64,000 nt of DNA from Gyrodactylus bullatarudis (taxonomy: Eukaryota > Platyhelminthes > Monogenea > Gyrodactylidea > Gyrodactylidae), in the NCBI GenBank assembly GCA_012064415.1, contig SSNU01000162.1, positions 34,686-98,685 of the forward strand. The letters run 5' to 3'. The position numbers and the translations under genes were made by a program. The notes beneath the pieces were generated by a model, which was not told the origin of the DNA, did not search any database, and worked only from the letters and a program-made list of their open reading frames with translations. Positions 24,837 through 36,179 of this stretch are shown here, piece by piece. The stretch's first letter is position 1, and each line of letters opens with the position of its first letter.

Positions 24837-26247
24837 TTTTTTGTAAAAATTTTGTAAATTCAGAAGGAGATAAGAAAGAAGACTTCCTTGGAGTTGGCAC
24901 GCTCGAATATCATAAAAAGAAGATGTTGAAAGACTTAACATTAAGTAAAAGTGCTCTTTTTATCGGATTTGATGCTAAAGTTGTCGAGCAAAACTGTTAC
25001 AGAGGTCCTTCAAGTAAAGTTGAGATGTTTTGTATAATAAACCTTGAAAATGGAATGCTAATGGATACAGTCACGCCCGTTTCTTCCAATGCTACTGATG
25101 TTGCTGCAGCTATTTGGAATTGTTTAGTTGAGACTCAATCTCTTCATTCCCTTCAAGGGCCATTATGTGACGGTTGTAATGTTAATACAGGAGTGGATAA
25201 TGGAGTTCTATCTTTTTTGGAAGATCGCCTTGGGCGAAGTATTCAAAGAGTAGTGTGCAGTCTTCATCTAATGGAGCTTGTCCTCAAGTCAATACTTAAT
25301 GGTTATGAGATAACTTTCAAAGGTCCTGATGATCTACGTGGACCTTATGCTGAAGAAGTGAAATCAATAGCCAAAAGTGCCTCAATCAATGAGAACTTCA
25401 GTCGAATCTTGGCATCTCCCATCAAAATGACCGAATCAGCTAAAAAAATATGAATGCAGATCAACTTTACTTATTTAACATATAAAACTTCGTGAGGCTT
25501 GGATATCAACGATCAAATGAAGTATTAATTGCATTCATCAGGAATAATAGACCAGGTAAAATGAATTGTGTTCGTTGGATGACAATGGCTAGTCGTTTCT
25601 TGCGGTTGTATGTCTCATACGAAGAACCCGATGAGAACTTGAAGAGTATCTGTAAACAAATTATGTTAATATACGCTCAATCATGGTTTGAGATAAAGTT
25701 TCGGCCATCCATTTCTCATGCAGCTCCTAATTTTTTCAATCTACTTACTCGTGTACTTGATCATTCTTGCCTTCGAGTTCATGATAAGGCTCTCAAGAAA
25801 CTTAAAGATAACTCTTATCTGGTACATCCTGAAAATATTCTAACAGCGATGATGGCTGAAGATGATTCCGTACTGAGGCTTGAAGCCAAAAATACTATTG
25901 AAAAATATGCCTCAGTCACCAGGAGACAATATAGAAAGCCAAAACTTAATCTTCTAGCTGCAGATTATACAGAGTTAGTAGATTTTTCAACTGAAAATTT
26001 CGTCAGACCTCCAATAATATCTCAAGAGGAGATAATATGTGGAAATCGAATCTTGATTGAAGATTTTCCTGCCAATTCACAGATAGTCGAACGTAATGTG
26101 CAATTGATGAACCAGGCTGCATCCCGAACCTGTTCTAATATCTCAAGGAACTTTGTCATGAATTCTACTATGATTGCTAGAAATGAAGTTCCGAATATGA
26201 GGAAAACAAATAAAGATACAATCAAAAAATTAAATTCAACCAGTTAA
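24812..26247 (+). pseudogene. DNA-transposon-type protein gene, frameshifted
   Basis: Two open pieces belong to one protein. Piece 1 (24812-25453) contains ALFIGFDAKVVEQN and CSLHLMELVLKSILNG...GPDDLRGPY. Piece 2 (25492-26247) contains GKMNCVRWMTMASRFLRLYVS, QSWFEIKFRPSISHAAPNFF and a C-terminal tail. The second block matches a multicopy family I know from arthropods and other invertebrates with HSRWLTTANRILRLYVS and 'YAP.WF.IK'. The joining segment is visible: from 25450 in the second frame MNADQLYLFNI, corresponding to the family's 'STDQ.YL', then a stop TAA at 25483-25485. So there is one frameshift near the A-run at 25442-25449 and one nonsense codon. The first ~10 codons come from the abutting MITE, so the true start is lost. 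The superfamily is not certain; it may be hAT-like. Foldback A2-like ends lie on both sides. Confidence 0.7.
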
Positions 26248-26499
26248 CTGTTATTTTATAAATAAATCTGTATAATATACTTATTCTAATAATCCTAATA
26301 AAGCCTTATTATTGTTAAATTTACATGAGATGGCTCAGTTTTTTTCAATTAATCAAGATATAGTAACTTAAGAATCATAAGTAATTAGACTCATAATATA
26401 AGACTTATAATTTTACTTGTATAATAATAATATTATATTATTATTATCATATAATTTTAATATAATAATTCAATCAAACAAATTAATCATTATCCACTA
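26248..26499. other. AT-rich spacer after transposase remnant
   Basis: AATAAATCTG just after the stop and AATAAAGCC at 26297 are possible polyadenylation signals. ATTATTATA repeats lie at 26424-26470. Confidence 0.4.
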
Positions 26500-26755
26500 A
26501 ATGTAAATATTTTGTTTAACTTTAAAAATTCTTTGATTTCGGATATTCGGCGAAAATCTAAGCACTCTTATAGGTTTATTTTCAGATGAAAATCGGAAAA
26601 ACTTCCCAACTATTTTCATAAAAACTTAATACATAAATCGAAGAATTTGATGGTCTAGAATTCATGAATAATATCGAGATTATCCAAATTTTCGATTTGA
26701 GAAATGCTTATATCACTCTATAAATTCTCATCTTCATGTAAATTAGGTTTATATC
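26500..26755. repeat. foldback A2-like right end
   Basis: Ends with AAATTCTCATCTTCATG then TAAATTAGGTTTA (26723-26753), the same terminal sequence as 52486-52516 and the inverse of the left end at 24312. It could be the right end of the element that carried the transposase gene. Confidence 0.55.
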
Positions 26756-27296
26756 CTTTGAGTTATTCACGTAATATCGATGACTAAGCAGATTAATCTT
26801 GTGAAGAAACTCGAATTTTAGATTCTATATATACTTTGGGGTTATTTCTTCAATTTTAAATTGGATTCTAACTTTCAATCTTTTCATTAATCACGCAATA
26901 GTTATGTTAAAATGAAGAAGAATACAACACAAATCTTTTGCACAAAAACAACTCAAGCTTTCATGTAGAATATAGAATAAGATACTTCGAAATAGCCATT
27001 GTCTTAAAATATAATAATAAAAGAATAGATATTTATATAAATATTTTATTGCTAGATATAATAACATTGTTTAGAATATACGTAATACCACCAATGTCTA
27101 TTGAAATATTCAGATCACGCTCTCAGAAGTCATACAAAATTCAATAAAGTTATTTTTTACCAGAACTAATACAAATATCTGAAGATAAAATAATTATTTT
27201 ATATTGGCACACACTTAATTCTAGTATTGTATTAGAAATCATGATGGGATTATCATGACGAATAAAGTTGGTTAAACAAGAAAGCCATCAACTCTT
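26756..27296. other. gene-free stretch
   Basis: Nothing recognised. Confidence 0.4.
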
Positions 27297-27510
27297 GGAA
27301 ATGTGGTATTTTAGACCCCAGGGCAACTTTGAATGGAAATAACTTTATTGTTTCACAATTTTTCTGTATGAATTTTTAATATACCTTTGACATAAGAATA
27401 ACAAACAGTGTTTTTCTTAGTTTAAAGTTATATCTCGTTTGATTATTGAGGTAGTAACTGTTATTCGAATTGTAAAATATAGGATAAATGGGGTCTAAAA
27501 GACCCTACAC
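27297..27510. repeat. small inverted-repeat element (MITE-like)
   Basis: TATTTTAGACCCCA (27306-27319) faces TGGGGTCTAAAAGA (27488-27501), inverted with one mismatch. The internal 170 bp is non-coding. No target-site duplication is evident. Confidence 0.6.
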
Positions 27511-28649
27511 TGTTTGTTGTTTTCAAACAGGATTTTTTGAATAAAAAAATGATAATTTCGGAGCCCAGGTTGTCAAAGAATCAATGAGTTATTCTAGATT
27601 CACAGTCATCAAACAGTACATAAGATTTGATAATAAATCATTTCCAGATATTTGACAAAATAGAGATAAACTCTCTCCAAATCGGATTGTATTTCAAGAA
27701 TTTATTTCAAACCGCCAAAAGTCAAGTAGTGAAAAGAATTAAAAAATCAAATTTCATCGAAAAAGTAGGCTAAATTCATCTAAATCTTTAAGATATTCGA
27801 ATTGAAGAATCATAAATCAATAAATTTTTATAAATTTTTAAAGCATCATTCTTTAACCGTTTATAAAAGCCATTTAAGAATATGAAAATCAGGCTCTTAT
27901 TCATATCTAATAGTAATATATTTAAAGTGAACTTACGCCAATGAAAGGAGTTATTCGAAATAATTTTTTTTTATTTTAAAATTTCTTTTGATCCCCTGAT
28001 GGAGTTGCTTATTTAGATATTATGAACATAAATTCTACGAATTCTAAATTTTGATATAGTTATTAATTTCAATCAAAAAGGATCCTATTTCTAGGGTTTT
28101 TTCTCCTCTCTGAAACAGTTAAAAAAGGCAAAGACTTGGCTAAGATCTTTTGTGACTTATCGTAAAAAAGATCCTGAAGAAAGAAAAGAGATGCTTTGAA
28201 CCCAGGAGTCAGAAATGAGTTTAAAGCCAAATGTTCCAGAGCGAGCCATACTTAATTATAGGTAAATTGAATCATTAAAAACCCCTACAGGCTATAAATA
28301 ACTGAATTTTCCTCTTTGAAAATGAACGAATTTGAAGATTTCTTTGATCTATTTTCTTGGATGAAAAAATATATAACTTTTTATCTTCTCGATTGGTTAA
28401 AAGGAATTTATCCCAGTAAATCATCCAACTATATATGTAGTAAAAGGATAATTATGCAAATTATATTGCAAAAAATATTCTTGGTAAATTTTTCATTTAA
28501 TCAGAACTGAATCTACTCAACCTGAAAAGAAGAAAACAGTTCCAACTAGAAAACTTTATGCTTTAAACAAAAATATTATTTAACCGAATATTCATATCTA
28601 GAGGTAGAGGTAGACATTTAATATAAATACCATGAGTCTGAAGATTCAG
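27511..28649. other. gene-free stretch
   Basis: No gene recognised. A slightly G/C-richer, purine-rich patch at 28110-28260 has no sustained open frame. Confidence 0.4.
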
Positions 28650-28965
28650 CAATAATAGGCGTCTCTCATGATCACAATTAGAGAGCGGATTTTGAATTAC
28701 ATTGATTTTCAAGTAGTGAAAATGGTCAAGAAATCGAAATTCAACTCCAGAACGATAAATAAGGTGAAACATTAGATCAGATTTTGCCCTAATTGATATT
28801 CTTCTCCAATCTTGATCCTTTTAACCATCACTCTAAAATCGAGATGTAGGAAAAATGATCTGCAGTCCATAGAACTGACACTAAGTTTGAATTCTTTAAG
28901 AAAAATTGAGATTTTTGTAAAATTCGTAGATTCCTAATTCATCAATTAGTCTAATAACGATGATG
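28650..28965. repeat. foldback MITE family A fragment
   Basis: Contains TTGATTTTCAAGTAGTGAAAATGG and GAAATCGAAATTCAACTC-type blocks (about 28700-28750), shared with 29130-29180, and the eroded end ATAGATTCCTAATTCATC-like at 28928-28945. Confidence 0.55.
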
Positions 28966-29099
28966 TTAACGAATATTGGAAACGAGACCTGTTAAGTAGG
29001 AGTAGATTTTTCAACCTGAATCAGAGTCTAATTCAGTTTCTTGAAATGATTCCTATGATGTATTTGTAATATAAATTTTATATTTACTTATTACATAAT

Positions 29100-29495
29100 A
29101 GAAGTAAACAGGGATTTTGAGTAATCGAAATTCCATTGATTTTCAAGTAGTGAAAATGACCAAAAAATCGAATTTCAACTCCCAAACGATAATGTGATTA
29201 TGGATAAGACCAGATTCAGTTGAATTAATTTTCTTGTCTAATCTTGATCCTAAAAAAACACTTTCGATCAGCCTCCCATTCTCAAATCAATAAAAATTAA
29301 TAAAATAAGCTCAAAGTTCGAAAAAATGGGATTTTGGCGCCAAAATGGCCATATTTTTCATAAAGATAATTTTTTTCTTCAACTGATAAAAGTAGGATTC
29401 CAGAAAATCTTAAAAAAAAATCGAATTCATGATGAAAATATTGAGGTTTTCGTAAAAATCATAGATTACCAACTTCATATCAATTAGCTTTAGAA
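29100..29495. repeat. foldback MITE family A fragment
   Basis: Shares blocks with 28650-28965 (AAGTAGTGAAAATG) and with 44860-44990. It ends ACTTCATATCAATTAGCT (29472-29489), a diverged family end. Confidence 0.6.
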
Positions 29496-30620
29496 TAAAT
29501 TCAAACAAATTTAATACTGCTAGAAAGATAATTAATCACTCTATTTGTTTGAACGTGTTAAATATTTCTAAAATTGAATTGAATCAATATTTCTGTATAT
29601 TTTGATTAGAGAGATTTTCGGAAGATTACCAGATAAGATTTTTGCTTAAAAACTGGGCCATGAGAGAACTTTCAAAATGCTTAAATCCTTTTTTAAAGAT
29701 TCAATTAAGCGTTCTCGGGTATTTAGGTTTTATTTCGTCTTGGATAAAAATATTTGAGATTCTGTAGAATCATATTTCTCCAGGACTACGCGAGACCACA
29801 CCTAGGAAACGAGATTAAAAATTATTTTTCAGGATGAGAACTTCGTTGTCTAATGTCATCTCCCTAATGGTTCTCATCTTGTGCTAATAATCATCATTTC
29901 TAGAAATCTCTAGAACTTTTTCCAAAGGTCAAAAATTGAAAATCAAAAGATGAGGTAGAAAATGGATTTAATCACTTACTCGACTAGAAATCTTTACTTA
30001 TACTTACTTTTCAACTTATCTTTCTCGTGTTTTTTTCAATAAAAAAAATTTCTGTATTCAGTTTCATTACTTATTGCACAATCTAAAGAATTTCTTTCTC
30101 GTTAACTTGGAAGGAAACGTGAAAATAATAGATTCCCACAAAGTTTATCCTTCCACAAGGTTCTTGTTAGTAAACTCCTTAGAATTTATATAACCTTTTT
30201 TATTTATTTTTAATCAGAAACATTTTGTTAATTATAAAATGTTTCTCTTTGCCTGAATAGAGAAGGAAAAGAAAAAGACAATGTGTTGAAATATGTAGGA
30301 AGGCCTTCTCCTCAACCTCTTTAAATGTTACACGATAAGACTTTAGATTACGCGTTGCAATATGTTTGACTCATCGACATTAAAGAAAAATTAGTAATAC
30401 ACTTTAACATGTTTCAGGTAAGGATAGATGTTAACTCACCTGTAGATCTGGAAGAAATGTCAACAAAAAGTTGCCTGACATTATGTTATCCGTCATCTCT
30501 AGAGAACTTTCCTAAACTAGGTAGATGATAGTCCTAAAGTATGATTTTTGCAAAAATCTCAATGCTTTCATCTATCATTGATCTGAAAGTGAGAGTGGGG
30601 TCAAAAGAATTTTTCCAGTT
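29496..30620. other. gene-free stretch
   Basis: Nothing recognised. Confidence 0.4.
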
Positions 30621-30624
30621 CAGA

Positions 30625-31025
30625 TTTTTCAAGCATCAGAAAATACTTCATTTGCCACCCATTAGATAGGAAATTTATTAATCTCCTGGAATACACAAAG
30701 AATTTGGCTCTATCATTTTTCGAAATCGCTCTATAATAATTTAAAGAGAGTTAATTTTTTTCGAAAAATTAATTTTTGTTTAAAACGTTTTTTTTTGAAA
30801 ACCTACTTCCCAAGATCATAGATAAAAAGTAAGATAACTTTTATCGAGGAATCATACCTCTAGAATCCAAATATGCAATCGCCTGAACTCTATCTGCTAA
30901 AGCTACAAAGATAACCTGTTTTTGGATCAAAAAATGGGTCATTTTTTGATCGATAACTTCTGAACAAAAGTAATTGCGTTAAAACAACTGTAGATTAATA
31001 ATCAGCGTATTCACAAATGATAGAA
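30625..31025 (-). repeat. MITE family B, reverse orientation
   Basis: Reverse complement of the 45741-46112 element. It includes AATCTCCTGGAATA (30681-30694) matching TATTCCAGGAGATTAA (46010-46025), and GTTTAAAACGTTTTTT (30779-30794) matching its mid part. It also carries a near-palindrome GATCAAAAAATGGGTCATTTTTTGATC, given here as arms GATCAAAAAATG (30925-30936) and CATTTTTTGATC (30940-30951). Confidence 0.7.
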
Positions 31026-31235
31026 TAGACAAAAGCTTTAAATTAATAAAAATTATCAGTTCAAAGTTCGAAAAAATGGGATTCCGAGTCAGAATTTCTG
31101 ACGCCAAATTGAAATAATGTTAAATGGTGTTTTTCTCTACTGACTAGGCAACACGATCCATATTCGAAATTCTTGATGAAAAAGATGAGATTTTGTATAA
31201 ATTGTAGAATCCCAATTTCATGTCAACCAATTTTA
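31026..31235. repeat. foldback MITE family A fragment
   Basis: TCAGTTCAAAGTTCGAAAAAATGGGATT (31050-31083, in pieces) matches 29307-29330, and the end resembles CCCAATTTCATGTCAACC (31204-31221). Confidence 0.5.
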
Positions 31236-33688
31236 TCGTTAGTTGAAACAATAAGTGAATGATTCTTAGTACATACATCTATGAAAAATTAAATCACAAT
31301 TAAAATTTATATAATATAGACTCTAAGAGAAGGTCAAGTCTTTCTTCTCTCTACCTATAATTATAATAGGCCAAGTCATTATTTTTTCTACTACTATTAT
31401 TTGAAGTTCTCTTGTTCTGAGAATTAAATTTTAGAAAAACGTCGCCTATTTACTCATGAGGTGAGTATCACTGTGTGTATTGTTTAAATATCTCCCCATC
31501 CAACCTATCAATCACAATTCTCTAAATAATAATCATGATTTCTCAATTGACTCCAAAAGACTACTACAGTACTATTCACCACTATACAATTATAAATTTT
31601 ATTTTTACAAAGTAGCAGTGGGGTCAAATACTAGAGTGTGGGGTGGAGATCTTTCCAAGAAGCATTTGAGAAGAGAGCTACTGGAAACAGAGTGAGGAAA
31701 AAGACTTTTTATTGATTCATTCATCATTCACACTTCATAAATCAAATTCAATTCAAAGTACTGTTGTATTATTATTGTTATTTAGTTTTCAACAATTTGG
31801 GATACTAAGGGAAAAAAATAATGCGGAGGATTTTAATGATTCATTCCTTGAATGTCGTTTTTAAACCCATGTGTTTGTGTGTGTGTACATATATTGGTTT
31901 ATATATCTGTATGTAATATGTAGATGAATAAATTTTATTTTTTAAAGTACCACACTAGTGTGGTGTGTATTAAAGATGAATACTTTCGAGATGCATTGAA
32001 TGAGGGATTGTTCTCATAGAGCAAAGAATTATTCAAAAATAAAGGAGGTATGGTCAAATAAATAAAGGGAAAGTATATAGTTATAGAATCAATTGAAATT
32101 TATTATATTTGAGTCAACTCAAAATAAAACAAAAAAATAGAATAAATGGTTTGTGATAATTATCCAATGGTCGACTCCATTCATGTGTATATCCGGATGG
32201 AATATATATCGATAATTTTTTCAGTAGTAAAAGGTGTATTATCAAAATTGCTTTTAATAGACAAAATAATAATTGTTTTACTCCTGACTGGTCAATGTAT
32301 TTTTTCAGAAAGGAATTTAAAGTTTTGTGTGGTGGTTAGAATTTATTATTTTTTAGAATCACAATTAGACAAGAATAGCAAATATATGCTAAGCTTGGAT
32401 TTCTTGATCGTTTTTAACTGCTTGAAAATCAATAGAATCTAGATCCAAGATAACTCATCAAGATGTGTACTATAATATTTGTTCGGAGAAATCAATATAA
32501 TTCTATTTTTCCATTCGATAGAGTCAAGATTTTGATTCTGAACGTTTTTTCTTGATGAAAATTAATGATTTTCCTATCCGTCAAAATATGTAAAGAAATC
32601 ATACTGTATTCTCCAAAGGGAATGCCTCAGCTTATTGAATTTGTGTTAATCTCTTCATATTCCTTCTCAAGCATTGATATCTCATAAATTGAATCTTTTC
32701 ACTAAAGATTGTTCTTTTTTATTTCTAGTGTATCATACTGTATTAAAGAAAAATATTCTCTTCGTATACTTACTTGTTCTGACATGAATTTTGCAAAGCT
32801 GAAAATTTTTTTCGTTATGTCCCAGAGTGAAATTTAAACAAAATACAAGGTTTGAGTAATTGATACATTAAGAGAAAATATGACCAAATGAATTTGTAAG
32901 AATTTCAAGAGAATCAATCATTGGATAATAATTAATGAGGAGTATTCATGTTCCTTCAAAATTCACTTTCACATTAGAGGTCATAATTTTAATGCAACTA
33001 CCCATAACTTTCACGTTTCCATGATTTTCAAGTCTAACCGGAATAGATCAGATGTTGATTTTAAAGACAAAAACTTGTCTAAACTATTTTTTCCTTCAAT
33101 CAAAAAGATTCCCAGAAACTCCACAAACCAGATGTCGGAACAGAGTTTTTCATACAAGATTTCCTCTCCAATAATAGTTTCAGACACTGATAAAAGGTTG
33201 AGAGAATATGAAAAGTATATCTTCTCTGCTACATTATTATTATTAATATTTTGATAATTTCTATACTTTTCTTTGACCACACCTCTCTGTACATCGGTAC
33301 GAGAATAAATACAACAATAGTTTTTATCAACAAATGGGCTGGAAAATGTTTTGTCTGTCAATAAACAAATTTAACGGATATTAAAATCTCTATATATTCA
33401 TACATTGGATTACACATACTATTATTTCATATTTCCAAACAACCAGAGGAATTACTCACAGTATAATTGCTGAATCATTTTAAAGGGACAATGATGAATA
33501 GGAATGTTTCATGTGGAGTGACAACCAAAAGATTTTTTTTCATTCAAAATCGAAATTTTCATATTAGATTAAAAAACTACAAGTTTTATTGTACAAAGTT
33601 TAATATTAGAAACAAGAAAAAAGATTATCCAGTCACTACTCACCATACGTCCACTAGTAAAAGTACAAAATAAATTGTGTACACAAAT
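31236..33688. other. no supported gene
   Basis: A short frame at 31617-31695 (KVAVGSNTRVWGGDLSKK...) is protein-like but too short to call. Other open frames (32146-32442, and the antisense pair 33011-33361/33021-33254) lack any recognisable motif. Short GT/TA repeats near 31870-31920. Confidence 0.35.
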
Positions 33689-33689
33689 T

Positions 33690-33905
33690 TTCAATAAAAG
33701 TAGATTTAATTGGAAAATATAATCAACCTTTTTCCAAAGCCTCTTCCAGACGTTTCGGTGCTGAGATAGTCAAGTACCTTCTTCATTGGATGAGATGCTT
33801 GTAACCTGAACTGTCTTCAATTTTATCTGAAAAAAACCTTAGAATTCCTATTGGTCCAGTTCTGATCCAGGTTGGTTATATTCCAATTAAATCTACTTTT
33901 ACTAA
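33690..33905. repeat. inverted-repeat element with a third diverged arm at 34308-34344
   Basis: AAAAGTAGATTTAATTGGAA (33695-33714) is the inverse of TTCCAATTAAATCTACTTTT (33881-33900). A related arm, TTCCAATAAAATCTACTTTT (34320-34339), lies 420 bp further in the same orientation as the second. Non-coding; probably two MITE insertions or one with an internal duplicate. Confidence 0.6.
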
Positions 33906-34450
33906 TTTTTATTGAAGATTTCAGATTCCATCATGGAACCAAACAATTTTCTAGCTCGATTGAAAAATCTGAAAATTTATTGATAAAATATCAACTAAAC
34001 AGATGATTACAATGGAGGAAATTGAAGAAAACATTTCAATGTTGATATCACATTGGTATCAAAATTGATTGAACAATGTCGCCTAACATCAAGTTCGTGG
34101 AATTTACACAAATTTTCTCAAGTCTGAAATTCAGACTCTGAATTTGCCTTTGCAATCCTCAAATTTTAATGCGGGAAAGAATGTAAAATTTATTCTTCTA
34201 TCAAATTATACCTCGCATGATCAGAGATCTTTACTGGTTCAGAAGAAGATTTTTCATAAATGGTTTCACTCAATTTTTCTTATTTTTCGTTTCATCCACT
34301 GGAAATAGGTTGGCTCTCTTCCAATAAAATCTACTTTTATTTCAATCCATTTCTCACATTTAATCATGTACCCTTAATTAAGAGAAAGATGAAGAAGCTT
34401 ACACAGGCCAAGGTATATATAATTTACAAGTACTAATAATATATTTATAT
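33906..34450. other. gene-free spacer
   Basis: Nothing recognised beyond the extra repeat arm at 34308-34344. Confidence 0.4.
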
Positions 34451-34673
34451 TTAACCCTTTCGGTGCCGATGGACATATATGTCCATTTTCGAATTTTTTT
34501 GAACCTTCATAACTCTACCAGTTTGATAGGTTTCTGGATCAATTAAGTTTAAATTAAAGTCCACAATGTGAACTTGCATTAGTAATATTTTTGGCCAAAT
34601 AACTTGGTATCTTCATAGCTAAATTTTGGTTTTTATAAAAATTGTGAAATAGTCCCGGCACCGAAAGGGTTAA
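34451..34673. repeat. TTAA-flanked MITE with TIR-adjacent palindrome
   Basis: Perfect 18-bp terminal inverted repeats: TTAACCCTTTCGGTGCCG (34451-34468) and its inverse (34656-34673). Outer TTAA tetranucleotides on both sides suggest a TTAA target, as for piggyBac-type elements. Two bases inside the left TIR is the perfect palindrome GGACATATATGTCC (34471-34484). No coding capacity. Relatives at 45359-45744, 45741-46112 and 48247-48335 keep this layout with different palindromes. Confidence 0.85.
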
Positions 34674-36179
34674 ATAAATATATTGTTTAACTAAAAGTTA
34701 TTTATGAGTAGTTACTTAAAATTAAAATAGTTATCTCCGCGTCATAATCAATAAACAAATACTACAGATGATGTAGATGACAGTTTTTATTAAAATTGAA
34801 TGTCAAGATTGCATCAAACTCAATCATAAACAATGACATCTAAGTATAATCAGAAATATTTCCAAATTGGAACTTTCAATACACTGTATTTCAAGATGAA
34901 CAATCACTATCAGACTTGCAATAACTCTCGTTACTCGATCCTGACAAGGACTACAATCACAGTCAGATTGAAGCACCGTGAATCAATCTCAACTCTTTCA
35001 GGTATCAATCCACAAAACAGATTGCTAATTTCCTTTTTGAAAAAATCCCAGATGACCACAATCTTTTTAAAAACTATAATTTCAAGATTCATCCTGTATA
35101 TAATTATTTTTTCACTTCGATATACAAAAATCAAATAAAAAACTTTCTATTACAAAAAAATCGAAATTTTTTATCCATGAATAATGTATAGATTTGAAAT
35201 CAGATTCATTTAATTGCAAGGATAAAAATTATATTTAAACTTAAAAGTTTTGTAACAATTTATGGTTACAAAAATGTGTTCAGGGATTGAATAAATAACA
35301 TTCTTTTAGTCAGTGAATAGATATATTTTAATCAGAAAAAATATATTCCTGATATGCTATATTATATATTGTATTACCATACGTATATGTATGTAAAAGT
35401 TTAGAATTATACTGTGTTAATCAATGATGCTTATTTTTTGAAACCGAGAAGCCGAAAGATGATACTGTAGTTATGATCTAAATTTTATAAGGGTAAATCA
35501 TTATATTCTCAATATATTTATATTAGGTATTCACAGTGAGAGTGCTTTAGGGAATAAACGCCCCAAAAAATATTATCCCTCTTTACTGGTCGTTAAAGGG
35601 CAATGAAAAGCCACTGATCCCTTCAATTGACACTATAGTGAAAAAGCAGTTTTGCCAAAAAGCCAGAATTCGAGACTTAAATTGATTTCGTATATCAAAA
35701 TTATAATGAAACCTTATTAATAAAATTACTTCGTTGAAAGTTTAGTTGTTAGTAGTAACTTGGAACAAACGTTTAAGACATTTTTAATTTCTTTATAAAT
35801 AATTAACATAAATATTTTTTTAGTTTTTACTTACAAGTAGTTAAATAAATAATATTTTAAAATAACATGCACTTTTTGAGGAAATTTGTCAAAAATTTAT
35901 GTTTGAATTGAACAGAGCTCATTCTTCTTATGATTGGCTAAAAAGATCAGTCGAAATTCGTTCAATCTCTAATTGGTTGAAAAACAAGTCACAGTGACTG
36001 AAATCAGCCAACCCCCTATGAAAATTCAAATTTTGACTCCCGCAATTTGTTAATTATTTCTATAGTTCTTTTTCCATTTCATGGTTGTTTTAACTTTAAT
36101 AATTTATAAACATTTAATTGAAAAATGTTTACATTCAATTAAATTCAATTTCCATCAAATATAACTATGAACAGATGAT
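34674..36179. other. upstream flank of PPP1R37-like gene
   Basis: An antisense pair of small open frames (34833-35138, 34931-35134) has no recognisable motif. No promoter motif can be assigned. Confidence 0.4.

Noticed and set aside
24850..26247. Transposase pseudogene treated as a two-exon gene
   Set aside because: Homologous residues (DQLYL) continue through the junction in the second frame up to an internal stop, so a frameshift plus nonsense codon explains it better than an intron.
31480..31695. 71-codon open frame with protein-like end (VGSNTRVWGGDLSKKH)
   Set aside because: Too short and unsupported by homology I can recognise or by splice sites.
33011..33361. 116-codon minus-strand open frame overlapping a plus-strand one
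   Set aside because: No recognisable domain; antisense pairs of this size occur by chance in AT-rich DNA.
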